Assembly: GCA_964017235.1 (NCBI GenBank) | Contig: OZ024931.1 | Span: forward strand, 126,057,530-126,121,529 | Direction: 5' to 3' | From: Sabellastarte sp. h YS-2021 | Taxonomy: Eukaryota; Annelida; Polychaeta; Sabellida; Sabellidae | Length of the DNA stretch: 64,000 bases | Part shown: positions 1 to 11,100 of the stretch, one piece after another | Numbering within the stretch: the stretch's first letter is position 1 | Layout: each line of letters opens with the position of its first letter | Notes under the pieces: model-generated | Seen by the model: only the letters and a program-made list of their open reading frames with translations | Told to the model about the DNA's origin: nothing | Databases searched by the model: none | Program-made: the position numbers and the translations under genes

Positions 1-1205
1 AGATTTTTCCCAACCTTGCAAATTCCGCCTTCTAACTTCAACAGCAAATTTCTTAGAAGTTTTTGAAAGTATTGTCTCATCTAGTCACATTGACAGTTGA
101 AGTTCATTTAGTGGTGTGAGGCATACAGGAAAATGCCAGTCTAAATTTTTATAACCTTGAAACAACTAGCCAATGGAAACAGCTTTTAGGAAAACTTCAC
201 TCAAGATAAAGTTCTGCAGTATGGCAATATTAGGTAACTCATATTTTTGGTCTATTATATGTATTTTGTCATTAAAATACAGCAAGTATTGTGTTTGAAC
301 AAATATGAGTACATCCATCAAAATTGAGCAACTGTACTTTGTTTATTGTAACCAAATTTTTGTATAAATGTGTAAAAATTGCCATTAAAACATTCAATTT
401 ACTACTTGCTTAATAGGTTGATAAAACTGTAAACCACCATACAGTATATGCATATGACATAAAATTGGGCATTGTTACAGTACAGTAAAGGGTTCTGTAG
501 AAAATATGGTACAGTGTAGATTGCCACACTCCAGATTCCAGAACTTTGACTCCAGTCAGGTTTTCAATAACACTTGGTTTCATTGGTTAGATTGATTAAT
601 TAAGTTTACAGATAAAAATAGACTGGTTACATGAATTTTTATTCATCTTAAGGCCTCACTCCTCTGAGTGAACTTCTATAGTTCATTTGACTATGCGAGA
701 CACTTATTACAAAAACATAAAAAATGTACACTATTATAGCCAGAAGGAGGAAAATTGAGCGATACACCATTAATGAACTGCACTTGCTTGTATGACTGCA
801 TGACACAATAATTGCATAACTTTAAAGAAGTTAACTATTACAGCCAGAAGATGGAATTCTGGAATTTTCATAATATGCAAAAAAAAATCAAAACATCAAA
901 GAAAAAAAAAATTGTCTAAAAATATTTTGCTAAAATATAACATGAAAACTGAAAAAAAAAAACATGTTACTGGTGCACCCAATACTTTTATATTTCTGTA
1001 CTGATTTCATGCCTGTAAAAAGTGCCAGAAACTACATTAAATGTGCCTTAAAATGGTAGGCCTTCAAATTGGCATGAAAGAATTTTATCTTAAATCCAAG
1101 AATAAAGGCTTTAGTAATTGATTTCTACAAAATTTTTGAACCATTACTACACTGTTTTGCTCTGGAAAAAATGTGACAGAAACTACAATAAATTGCCTTG
1201 AAACT
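1..1205. other. AT-rich non-coding DNA upstream of the SINE
   Basis: No coding exon, hairpin, tandem array or terminal repeat was recognised. It holds several A-runs (about 880-965). I looked for the first TOP3A exon (an AEK/AAK-type Toprim start) and did not find it. It is most likely part of the first TOP3A intron. Confidence 0.5.
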
Positions 1206-1400
1206 GGCATGTCAGGGTTCGGTTCCTGGCCCTACCTCCAGTGGGAAAGCTGTTGGTTGCTTGCCATTGGTCGGCAGTTTACAGTACAGAACCTTGACCA
1301 ACCGTATGTACTGGTTTCCTCTGCCCTTCGAACTACCCGTCGTGGTACGACCTGTACAGTGTTGAAAGCGAAGTAAAACCCCAAATAATAATAATAAAAT
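1206..1400 (+). mobile_element. 5'-truncated tRNA-derived SINE
   Basis: GGGTTCGGTTCC near 1212 fits a pol III B box (GGTTCGANTCC). It is followed by a GC-richer body and a tail of AATAATAATAATAA at about 1384-1398. The segment near 1340-1378 resembles the conserved 3' body of mollusc SINEs as I remember them (established knowledge, family name not certain). No A box is seen, so the 5' end is missing. The composition stands out from the AT-rich surroundings. Confidence 0.6.
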
Positions 1401-1658
1401 ATATTTATTTAGTCAACATTCACAAATATACAAGATGCAAGTCTAGTTTTGACACCAGCTGAAACCCTACTCAAGTTAATTTACTGGAATAGGGCAAATG
1501 AGTGCTGCCATACTGAAGAATTTCTTCTGGAATGCAGTGATTTACCATATTTCAACCACTTCATACAAAATTCTCTGTGTCAGGCACCTGTTATCTAAAG
1601 TAAACAGTATGTGTCAGGTCAGCTATTCATTCCTATTTTGTCACAAAAGATTACAATT
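1401..1658. other. Intron DNA between SINE and copy A
   Basis: AT-rich, no feature recognised. A 108-codon open frame runs across it into copy A but shows no known domain and crosses an element border, so I do not call it a gene. Confidence 0.4.
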
Positions 1659-3869
1659 ATTACATATTATTTTTGCTTTTTCCGCCATCCGGCGTCACAC
1701 TTGGTTTCCAGACATTTTAGGCAACATTTCTTATCCTATCTTTACCAAATTTGGCATGCAGGTTTATTGGGTTAATAGCTTGTATGGGATTGCTTTTGGT
1801 GATGATAGCTCTATAGCTAACTGAGTAATAGCTACTTTGCTACTTTTGAGTATCTCTTTGGTTTCCAGACATTTTAAGGAATGCTATTAAGCCTATCTTT
1901 CTGAAATTTGGTATGGAGGTTCATTGGATTAATAGCTTGTATGGGATTGCTTTTGGGGGGAATCGCTTCATAGATCAGTGAGTAATTAATTAAATAAATG
2001 AGTAATTGGCTATTTTGAGTACTGAAAAAGGCAAATGTGCTCATATCTCCTAAAGCGTGCGAGATAGAGCGATTTCGTCGAAATTTTCGACCCATAGGGT
2101 ATCTAAGGAATGTACTCTTTGCAATTTTCAAAAAATTTTCCCCTCTGAGCTTTGTACTCTTGGCAATTTTTACAAAATTTTCCCCTCCCCCAAAATGGCA
2201 GCCATTTTGAATTTTCGAATTTTTGCCCAAAATGAAAAAACACAAATTTGCTTCTATCTCCTTAACCGTGCGAGATAGAGCGATTTCGTCGAAATTTTCA
2301 ACCCACAGGGTATTTAAGGAATGTACTCTTTGCAATTTTCAAAAAATTTTCCCTCCCCAAAAATGGCGGCCATTTTGAATTTTCAAATTTTTTGCCCCAA
2401 AATGGCAAAACACGAATTTCCTTCTATCTCCTTAACCATGCGAGATAGAGCGATTTCGTCGAAATTTTCAACCCACAGGGTATCTGAGCAATGTACTCGT
2501 GGCAATTTTCAAAAAAATTTTCCCCTCCCCAAAAATGGCGGCCATTTTGAATTTTCGAATTTTTGACAAAAATGGCAAAACACAAAATTGCTTGTATCTC
2601 CTTAACCGTGCGAGATAGAGCGATTTCGTCGAAATTTTCAACCCATAGGGTATCTGAGCATTGTACTCTTGGCAATTTTTACAAAATTTTCCCCTCCCCA
2701 CATATGGCGGCCATTTTGAATTTTCGAATTTTTGCCCAAAATGGAAAAACACAAATTTCCTTCTATCTCCTTAACCGTGCGAGATAGAGCGATTTCGTCG
2801 AAATTTTCAACCCACAGGGTATTTAAGGAATGTACTCTTTGCAATTTTCAAAAAATTTTCCCCTCCCCAAAAATGGCGGCCATTTTGAATTTTCAAATTT
2901 TTTGCCCAAAAATGGCAAAACACAAATTTGCTTCTATCTCCTTAACTGTGCGAGATAGAGCGATTTCGTCGAAATTTTCAACCCACAGGGTATTTAAGGA
3001 ATGTAATCTTTGCAATTTTCAAAAAATTTTCCCCTCCCAAAAAATGGCGGCCATTTTGAATTTTCGAATTTTGGCCAAAAATGGCAAAACACAAATTTGC
3101 TTCTATCTCCTTAACCGTGCGAGATTGAGCGATTTCGTCGAAATTTTCAACCCACAGGGTATTTATGGAATGTACTCTTTGCAATTTTCAAAAAATTTTC
3201 CCCTCCCCAAAAATGGCGGCCATTTTGAATTTTCGAATTTTTGCCCAAAATGGCAAAACACAAAATTGATTCTATCTCCGTAACCGTGCGAGATAGAGCA
3301 ATTCGTCAAAATTTTTGACCCACAGGGTATCAAAGAAATGTACTCTTGGCAATATTCAAAAAATTATCCCCTCCCCACATATGGCGGTCATTTTGAATTT
3401 TCGCCCAAAATGGAAAAACACAAATTTCCTTCTATCTCCTTAACCGTGCAAAATATAGTTATTTCGTTGAAATTTTCGACCCATAGGGTATCTAAGAAAT
3501 GTACTCTTGGCAATTTTCAAAAAATTTTCCTCTTCCCAAAAATGGCGGCCATTTTGAATTTTCGAATTTTTGCCAAAAATAGAAAAACAGAAATTTGCTT
3601 CTATCTTCTTAACCATGCAAAATTCGTCAAAATTTTCGACCCAACCAATGCAAAAAGGCATGAAGCTGAAATAATTTACATGTACACTAATAAATATTTA
3701 AGCATCATTGATATATTTTACAAATGAAACAGGGTCTTGTAAGACTACTGTACAATTTTGGCAAAAGGTTCATGGGGTGGACATTACACATGATAATGTG
3801 TGTTCTTCTGTGCTATCCTGTTTCTATTCATATGTCACAGCTACTATCAACAGGGCGTCCTATTTCTAG
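1659..3869 (+). mobile_element. Helentron-like non-autonomous element, copy A (same family as B and C), 5' end eroded
   Basis: The 5' palindrome present in copies B and C is missing, but the following CATATTATTTTTGC and a reduced GC-rich leader (near 1680-1697) align with them. The body at about 2040-3650 holds around nine copies of the 169 bp monomer with GCGAGATAGAGCGATTTCG and AAAATGGCGGCCATTTT. The 3' end has GGTGGACATTACACAT, a hairpin ACACAT-GATA-ATGTGT (3786-3801) and terminal CTAG (3866-3869) followed by T. No protein is encoded. Copy A is more divergent than B and C and so is the oldest of the three. Confidence 0.75.
2040..3650 (+). repeat. Tandem array of 169 bp monomers in copy A (about 9 units)
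   Basis: The phrase GATAGAGCGATTTCG recurs at about 2065, 2277, 2447, 2616, 2785, 2954, 3124 (diverged) and 3293, mostly at 169-170 bp spacing. Each unit carries one near-palindromic AAAATGGCNGCCATTTT. Short open frames occur in several frames because of the repeat; none is a gene. Confidence 0.85.
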
Positions 3870-5013
3870 TTACTGTAACACGTCATCTTTAGTCAGCACA
3901 CAGTATCAAGAAAACGAGGGAAATGTGGCAAATATGAATATTCATGAGCAAAGTGAAATGTGTTGACCTCATTATTGGACTGCAGATAAGCTACATCTAC
4001 ATTTGTTTGTTTCTCTGGGATTGGGTTGAAAATAAAGTTCAAACAGCGGGTTGAAAGGTGAAACATCTTTAAAAAAGTGACTTGAAACATTTCTAGGGTC
4101 CAAATGTCTGGTAATTCCAATATTTTATTAGAAATGCTGTTTAATGATTTTTATTTACTCAGATGTAAGCAAAATAGCAATTTAGAAGTAATATATTGTC
4201 TCCTACCACACATCTGGATTTACTTATGAATATTCATGTCTTCCCGGTTAACCATGTTTCTGTTAAGCATGGAAATAAAGCACTACATTATTGCCACAGA
4301 AATGCGACTTTAGTCTCACTTTTATGCATGGCGGTAGTTGGTAGAAAGGGCAACAGGGAAGTAAAGCAGAAAAGAACTTAGGTTGAAACAGTTGGCATAA
4401 CGTGACAGCCGGGTAGTTGCTTGCATTAACCATTGACCAACTGGTTAACTGTTCTGAGGTGTAGCATTCCTGAGGAAGTGCCAAAATTGTCGCAAGGCCA
4501 TGTGCCCTCAATGTAAACAAACAATATGGCGGATTGTGAGATGCTAGAAATTAGTATCCAGTGATAAGTGGTAGCAGACAGTATATACAGGAAAATAGTT
4601 AACTAGTTCGACAGTATTGGCATTGACTAGTGCTTTGGTAACCAAATATTTGGTAAGCACAGTTAATTGCGTCAGCCTTGTAGCGAGCAATAAAATACCA
4701 CATTTTGTGCAAACTGTTGTAAATTGCTACTTGTAAGTGATCATTTTTAAATCTTAATTTATGGTATGTACTGCAATGTGTGTATCACCCGGATTGCATC
4801 AAGTAAACAGATAAAGCAGTTTTGGTTCATTTGGGGAATGAGATGGAGCCCGATTAACATTTTCACAATATAATGATACCACTAATTAGTATATGATGTG
4901 TTCAACTGAGGGTAAAGTTTATATTGTAACATCCTAGATGAACTTGAATTGCTTTCATGCCTAGCAGGCCATTTGAAAAATTTATCAATTTTTTCTTTGT
5001 ATGTTATTTACAG
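3870..5013. other. Intron DNA before exon A
   Basis: About 1.1 kb of AT-rich sequence with no recognisable element or exon apart from the acceptor tract TTATTTACAG before exon A. A 2-3 bp-level check for terminal repeats found none. Confidence 0.5.
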
Positions 5014-5147
5014 CGTGAAGGTATGTCCAAGTACAACAAAATCTATGAATTTGACTATAATCTGATGAATCAGAATGTTACTATGGTGATGACATCAGTG
5101 TCGGGTCACCTGCTGAATAATGACTTCAGTGGTCAATACAAGCATTG
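5014..5147 (+). CDS. TOP3A: TOP3A exon A (first visible coding exon)
   Basis: The exon reads [16 protein letters not shown]... and ends at W, with TG of the tryptophan codon before the donor GTAAGT. It starts after TTTACAG in phase 0. The stretch [11 protein letters not shown] is a hallmark of the Toprim region of type IA topoisomerases. It is 134 bp, 44 codons plus 2 bases, and matches the segment that follows the start of the Toprim fold in animal TOP3A. Confidence 0.93.
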
Positions 5148-8100
5148 GTAAGTGAATGTTAGTAAAATGAAGTTTACATAAAGATTTAAAGTTTGGTTTT
5201 ACAATTATGCATGTAATCTGATCCTTGAATCTCAAATTAAGGGACCCGTTAATATTTTTATGAGTAAGCAGTCAGCACTAGTCATAATGTCACCAAATTA
5301 TTAGTTTGTGGTGATTATATACAACATAAACTGTTATTTTACAGTGACGTATTCTTTCTTTGTCATATGTTTCTGCATATATTATAACATAAAGTTATCA
5401 TCAGACCTGGGCGAATACTTTGAAGAGTATTCAAATGTGAATATTTCCCGTTTTGTTGAATAAAAATATGAATGCAATTGCAACAATTTGAAGACTGTTT
5501 GAATATGAAAACTTTTGCATAGTACTCAAATACATTTATGATAACTTATCATTATAAATTTATAAACTTTTACAGAAACCTTTGCATCATGATTGTCTAA
5601 ATTAGGGATCAGTCTTTTTTGAGAGTAAATTTACCCCCATTTTGGTGTAAAAATGAATTAAAAAACACTTTCATTTCTGGGAAAGTACACCAGTATATGT
5701 AGGTGCTGGGAAAATTATACTTACCTGAAGTGTCAAAGCTGACACACAGTTACACATGCTAAAACTCACCAGAATTTATAAAATGTACCTCTTAAATATA
5801 TACCTTCAAATTACATTGTAGAGTTGTAGAAGTGTTTCAGTTTTTGAAACTTTGAGTTATTTGTAAAATAATGACACAGTTTATGTGGTACTTTTTTGGG
5901 CTAATTCTGCTGTGTATTTACAGGAACAGCTGCAGCCCTGTTACTCTCTTTGATGCACCTGTGGAAAAGTTCTGTCCTCAAAATTTTGTGGACATCAAGG
6001 TAGACATTTAATCCAATATCTATACAGATATCCATTTTGTAAAGATCTTAGATTCGGCTTTATATTCAAGCCATAGTTTAATGTGGATATTTTTCGATAG
6101 AATGTATTATTATGTCCACCCCCCTGGGGGGTGGATATATTATTTTTGCTTTTTTCGCCGTCCGATGTCCGATGTCCGGCGTCCGGCGTCCGATGTCCGG
6201 CGTCACGCATGGTTTCCGCTCATTTAAAGGAAAAGTATTAGAGCTATTGTCACCAAATTTGGTATGCAGGCTTATTGGGTCAGTAGCTTGCTTGGGATTG
6301 CTTTTGGCTGTTGTACCTCTTTTGCTTACTGAGTAATACTTAAGTACAGCTATTTTCAGTACCCATTGGTTTCCGTGCATTTAAGCCAAAATAATTAAAG
6401 ATATTTTACTACAATTTTGAATACAAGATTGTTATGTCCATAGCTCGCTTGGTATTGCATTTGGGACTGATAGCTTTGTCAGTACATGAGTAATAGCCAT
6501 TTAGGTACTTCATTGTGTATTTTCAGTACTACTTTTGAGTAATTTGCTAATATCTCAGAAACCGTGTGAGATAGAGCGATTTCGTCGAAATTTTCGACCC
6601 ACAGGGTATTTAAGGAATGTAATATTTGCAATTTTCAAAAAATTTTCCCCTCCCCAAAAATGGCGGCCATTTTGAATTTTCGAATTTTTGCCAAAAATGG
6701 CAAAACACAAATTTGCTTCTATCTCCTTAACCGTGCGAGATAGAGCGATTTCGTCGAAATTTTCGACCCACAGGGTATCTAAGGAATGCAATCTTTGCAA
6801 TTTTCAAAAAAATTTTCCCCTCCCCAAAAATGGCGGCCATTTTGAATTTTCGAATTTTTGCCAAAAATGGCAAAACACCAATCTGCTTCTATCTCCTTAA
6901 CCGTGCGAGATAGAGCGATTTCGTCAAAATTTTCGACCCACAGGGTATCTGAGCATTGTACTCTTGGTAATTTTAAAAAAATTTTCCCCTCCCCAAAAAT
7001 GGCGGCCATTTTGAATTTTCGAATTTTTGCCAAAAATGGCAAAACACAAATTTGCTTCTATCTCCTTAACCGTGCGAGATAGAGCGATTTCGTCGAAATT
7101 TTCGACCCACAGGGTATCTAAGGAATGCAATCTTTGCAATTTTCAAAAAAATTTTCCCCTCCCCAAAAATGGCGGCCATTTTGAATTTTCGAATTTTTGC
7201 CAAAAATGGCAAAACACCAATCTGCTTCTATCTCCTTAACCGTGCGAGATAGAGCGATTTCGTCAAAATTTTCGACCCACAGGGTATCTGAGCATTGTAC
7301 TCTTGGTAATTTTAAAAAAATTTTCCCCTCCCCAAAAATGGCGGCCATTTTGAATTTTCGAATTTTTGCCAAAAATGGCAAAACACAAATTTGCTTCTAT
7401 CTCCTTAACCGTGCCAGATAGAGCGATTTCGTCAAAATTTTCGACCCACAGGGTATCTGAGCATTGTGCTCTTGGTAATTTTTACAAAATTTTCCCCTCC
7501 CCAAAAATGGCGGCCATTTTGAATTTTCGAATTTTTGCCAAAAATGACAAAACACTAATTTGCTTCTATCTCCTTAACCGTGCGAGATAGAGCGATTTCG
7601 TCGAAATTTTCGACCCACAGGGTATCTGAGCATTGTGCTCTTGGTAATTTTCCAAAAATTTTCCCCTCCCCAAAAATGGCGGCCATTTTGAATTTTCGAA
7701 TTTTTGCCAAAAATGGCAAAACACTAATTTGCTTCTATCTCCTTAACCGTGCGAGATAGAGCGATTTCGTCGAAATTTTCGACCCACAGGGTATCTAAGG
7801 AATGCAATCTTTGCAATTTTCCAAAAATTTTCCCCTCCCCAAAAATGGCGGCCATTTTGAATTTTCGAATTTTTGCCAAAAATGGCAAAACACAAATTTC
7901 CTTCTATCTCCTTAACCGTGCCAGATAGAGCGATTTCGTCAAAATTTTCGACCCACAGGGTATCTGAGCATTGTACTCTTGGTAATTTAAAAAAAATTTT
8001 CCCCTCCCCAAAAATGGCGGCCATTTTGAATTTTTGAATTTTTGCCAAAAATGGCAAAACACAAATTTGCTTCTATCTCCTTAACCGTGCCAGATAGAGC

Positions 8101-11100
8101 GATTTCGTCAAAATTTTCGACCCACAGGGTATCTAAGGAATGCAATCTTTGCAATTTTCCAAAAATTTTCCCCTCCCCAAAAATGGCGGCCATTTTGAAT
8201 TTTCGAATTTTTGCCAAAAATGGCAAAACACAAATTTCCTCCTATCTCCTTAACCGTGCCAGATAGAGCGATTTCGTCAAAATTTTCGACCCACAGGGTA
8301 TCTGAGCATTGTACTCTTTGCAATTTTCCAAAAATTTTCCCCTCCCCAAAAATGGCGGCCATTTTGAATTTTCGAATTTTTGCCAAAAATGGCAAAACAC
8401 AAATTTCCTTCTATCTCCTTAACCGTGCGAGATAGAGCGATTTCGTCAAAATTTTCGACCCACAGGGTATCTGAGCATTGTACTCTTGGCAATTTTTTAA
8501 AAAATTTCCCCTCCCCAAATATGGCGGCCATTTTGAATTTTCGAATTTTTGCCAAAAATGGCAAAACACTAATTTGCTTCTATCTCCTTAACCATGCGAG
8601 ATAGAGCGATTTCGTCGAAATTTTCGACCCACAGGGTATCTAAGGAGTGTACTCTTTGCAATTTTCAAAAAATTTTCCCCTCCCCAAAAATGGCGGCCAT
8701 TTTGAATTTTCGCATTTTTGCCAAAAATGGCAAAACACAAATTTCCTTCTATCTCCTTAACCGTGCGAGATAGAGCGATTTCGTCGAAATTTTCGACCCA
8801 CAGGGTATCTAAGGAATGCAATCTTTGCAATTTTCAAAAAATTTTCCCCTCCCCAAAAATGGCGGCCATTTTGAATTTTCGAATTTTTGCCAAAAATGGC
8901 AAAACACCAATCTGCTTCTATCTCCTTAACCGTGCGAGATAGAGCGATTTCGTCAAAATTTTCGACCCACAGGGCATCTGAGCATTGTACTCTTGGTAAT
9001 TTTTTAAAAATTTTCCCCTCCCCAAAAATGGCGGCCATTTTGAATTTTCGAATTTTTGCCAAAAATGGCAAAACACAAATTTCCTCCTATCTCCTTAACC
9101 GTGCCAGATAGAGCGATTTCGTCAAAATTTTCGACCCACAGGGTATCTGAGCATTGTGCTCTTGGTAATTTTTACAAAATTTTCCCCTCCCCAAAAATGG
9201 CGGCCATTTTGAATTTTCGAATTTTTGCCAAAAATGACAAAACACTAATTTGCTTCTATCTCCTTAACCGTGCGAGATAGAGCGATTTCGTCGAAAGGGT
9301 ATCTGAGCATTGTGCTCTTGGTAATTTTCCAAAAATTTTCCCCTCCCCAAAAATGGCGGCCATTTTGAATTTTCGAATTTTTGCCAAAAATGGCAAAACA
9401 CTAATTTGCTTCTATCTCCTTAACCGTGCCAGATAGAGCGATTTCGTCAAAATTTTCGACTCACAGGGTATCTGAGCATTGTACTCTTGGTAATTTAAAA
9501 AAAATTTTCCCCTCCCCAAAAATGGCGGCCATTTTGAATTTTCGAATTTTTGCCAAAAATGGCAAAACACAAATTTCCTCCTATCTCCTTAACCGTGCCA
9601 GATAGAGCGATTTCGTCAAAATTTTCGACCCACAGGGTATCTGAGCATTGTACTCTTGGTAATTTTTAAAAAATTTTCCCCTCCCCAAAAATGGCGGCCA
9701 TTTGAATTTTCGAATTGTTGCCAAAAATGGCAAAACACTAATTTGCTTCTATCTCCTTAACCGTGCGAGATAGAGTGATTTCGTCGAAATTTTCGACCCA
9801 CAGGGTATCTAAGGAATGCAATCTTTGCAATTTTCAAAAAATTTTCCCCTCCCCAAAAATGGCGGCCATTTTGAATTTTCGAATTTTTGCCAAAAATGGT
9901 AAAACACAAATTTGCTTCTATCTTCTTAACCGTGCGAGATAGAGCGATTTCGTCGAAATTTTCGACCCACAGGGTATCTAAGGAATGCAATCTTTGCAAT
10001 TTTCCAACAAATTTTCCCCTCCCCAAAAATGGCAGCCATTTTGAATTTTCGAATTTTTGCCAAAAATGGCAAAACACAAATTTGCTTCTATCTCCTTAAC
10101 CGTGCGAGATAGAGCGATTTCGTCGAAATTTTCGACCCACAGGGTATTTAAGGAATGCAATCTTTGCAATTTTCCAAAAAATTTTCCCCTCCCCAAAAAT
10201 GGCAGCCATTTTGAATTTTCGAATTTTTGCCAAAAATGGCAAAACACAAATTTGCTTCTATCTCCTTAACCGTGCGAGATAGAGCGATTTCGTCGAAATT
10301 TTCGACCCACAGGGTATCGAAGAAATGCAATCTTTGCAATTTTCCGAAAAATTTTCCCCTCCCCAAAAATGGCGGCCATTTTGAATTTTCGAATTTTTGC
10401 CAAAAATGGCAAAACACAAATTTGCTTCTATCTCCTTAACCGTGCGAGATAGATCGATTTCATCAAAATTTTCGACCCACAGGTATTTCAGCATTGTATT
10501 CTTGGCAATTTAAAAAAAAATTTCCCGTCCCCTAAAATGGCGGCCATTTTGAATTTTCAAATTTTTGTCAAAAATGGCAAAACACAAATTTGCTTCTATC
10601 TCCTTAACCATGCGAGATAGAGCGATTTCGTCGAAATTTTCAACCCACAGGGTATCTAAGGAATGTAATCTTTGCAATTTTCAAAAAATTTTCCCCTCCC
10701 CAAAAATGGCAGCCATTTTGAATTTTCGAATTTTTGCCCAAAATGGAAAAACACAAACTGGCCTTAACCGTGCAAAATAGAGTTATTTCGTTGAAATTTT
10801 CGACCCATAGGGTATCTAAAAAATGTACTCTTGGCAATTTTCAAAAAAATTTCCTTTTCCCAAAAATGGCGGCCATTTTGAATTTTCAAATTTTTGCCAA
10901 AAATAGAAAAACAGGAATTTGCTTCTATCTTCTTAACCGTGCCAGATAGAGTGATTTCGTCAAAATTTTCAACCCAACCAATGCAAAAAGGCATGAAGCT
11001 GAAATAATTTACATCTACACTAACAAATATTTAAGCATCATTGATATATTTTACAAATGAAACAGGGTCTTGTAAGACTACTGTACAATTTGGGCAAAAG

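Noticed and set aside
1206-1240. tRNA gene suggested by a B-box-like GGTTCGGTTCC
   Set aside because: No A box or cloverleaf; the tail of AAT repeats and mollusc-SINE-like body point to a truncated SINE.
4490-4550. First TOP3A coding exon (ATGGCGGATTGTGAG)
   Set aside because: The frame closes after about 12 codons and lacks the AEK-type Toprim start and a matching donor phase.
5405-5545. Complete hAT element
   Set aside because: Only one hAT-like end (ACCTGGGCGAATAC) is visible; no partner end or 8 bp duplication.
6688-10494. Dozens of 60-110 codon open frames reading [19 protein letters not shown] or its antisense [17 protein letters not shown]
   Set aside because: They are produced by the 169 bp tandem repeat on both strands. 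The period is not a multiple of three, so each frame closes within about one or two units. No known domain.
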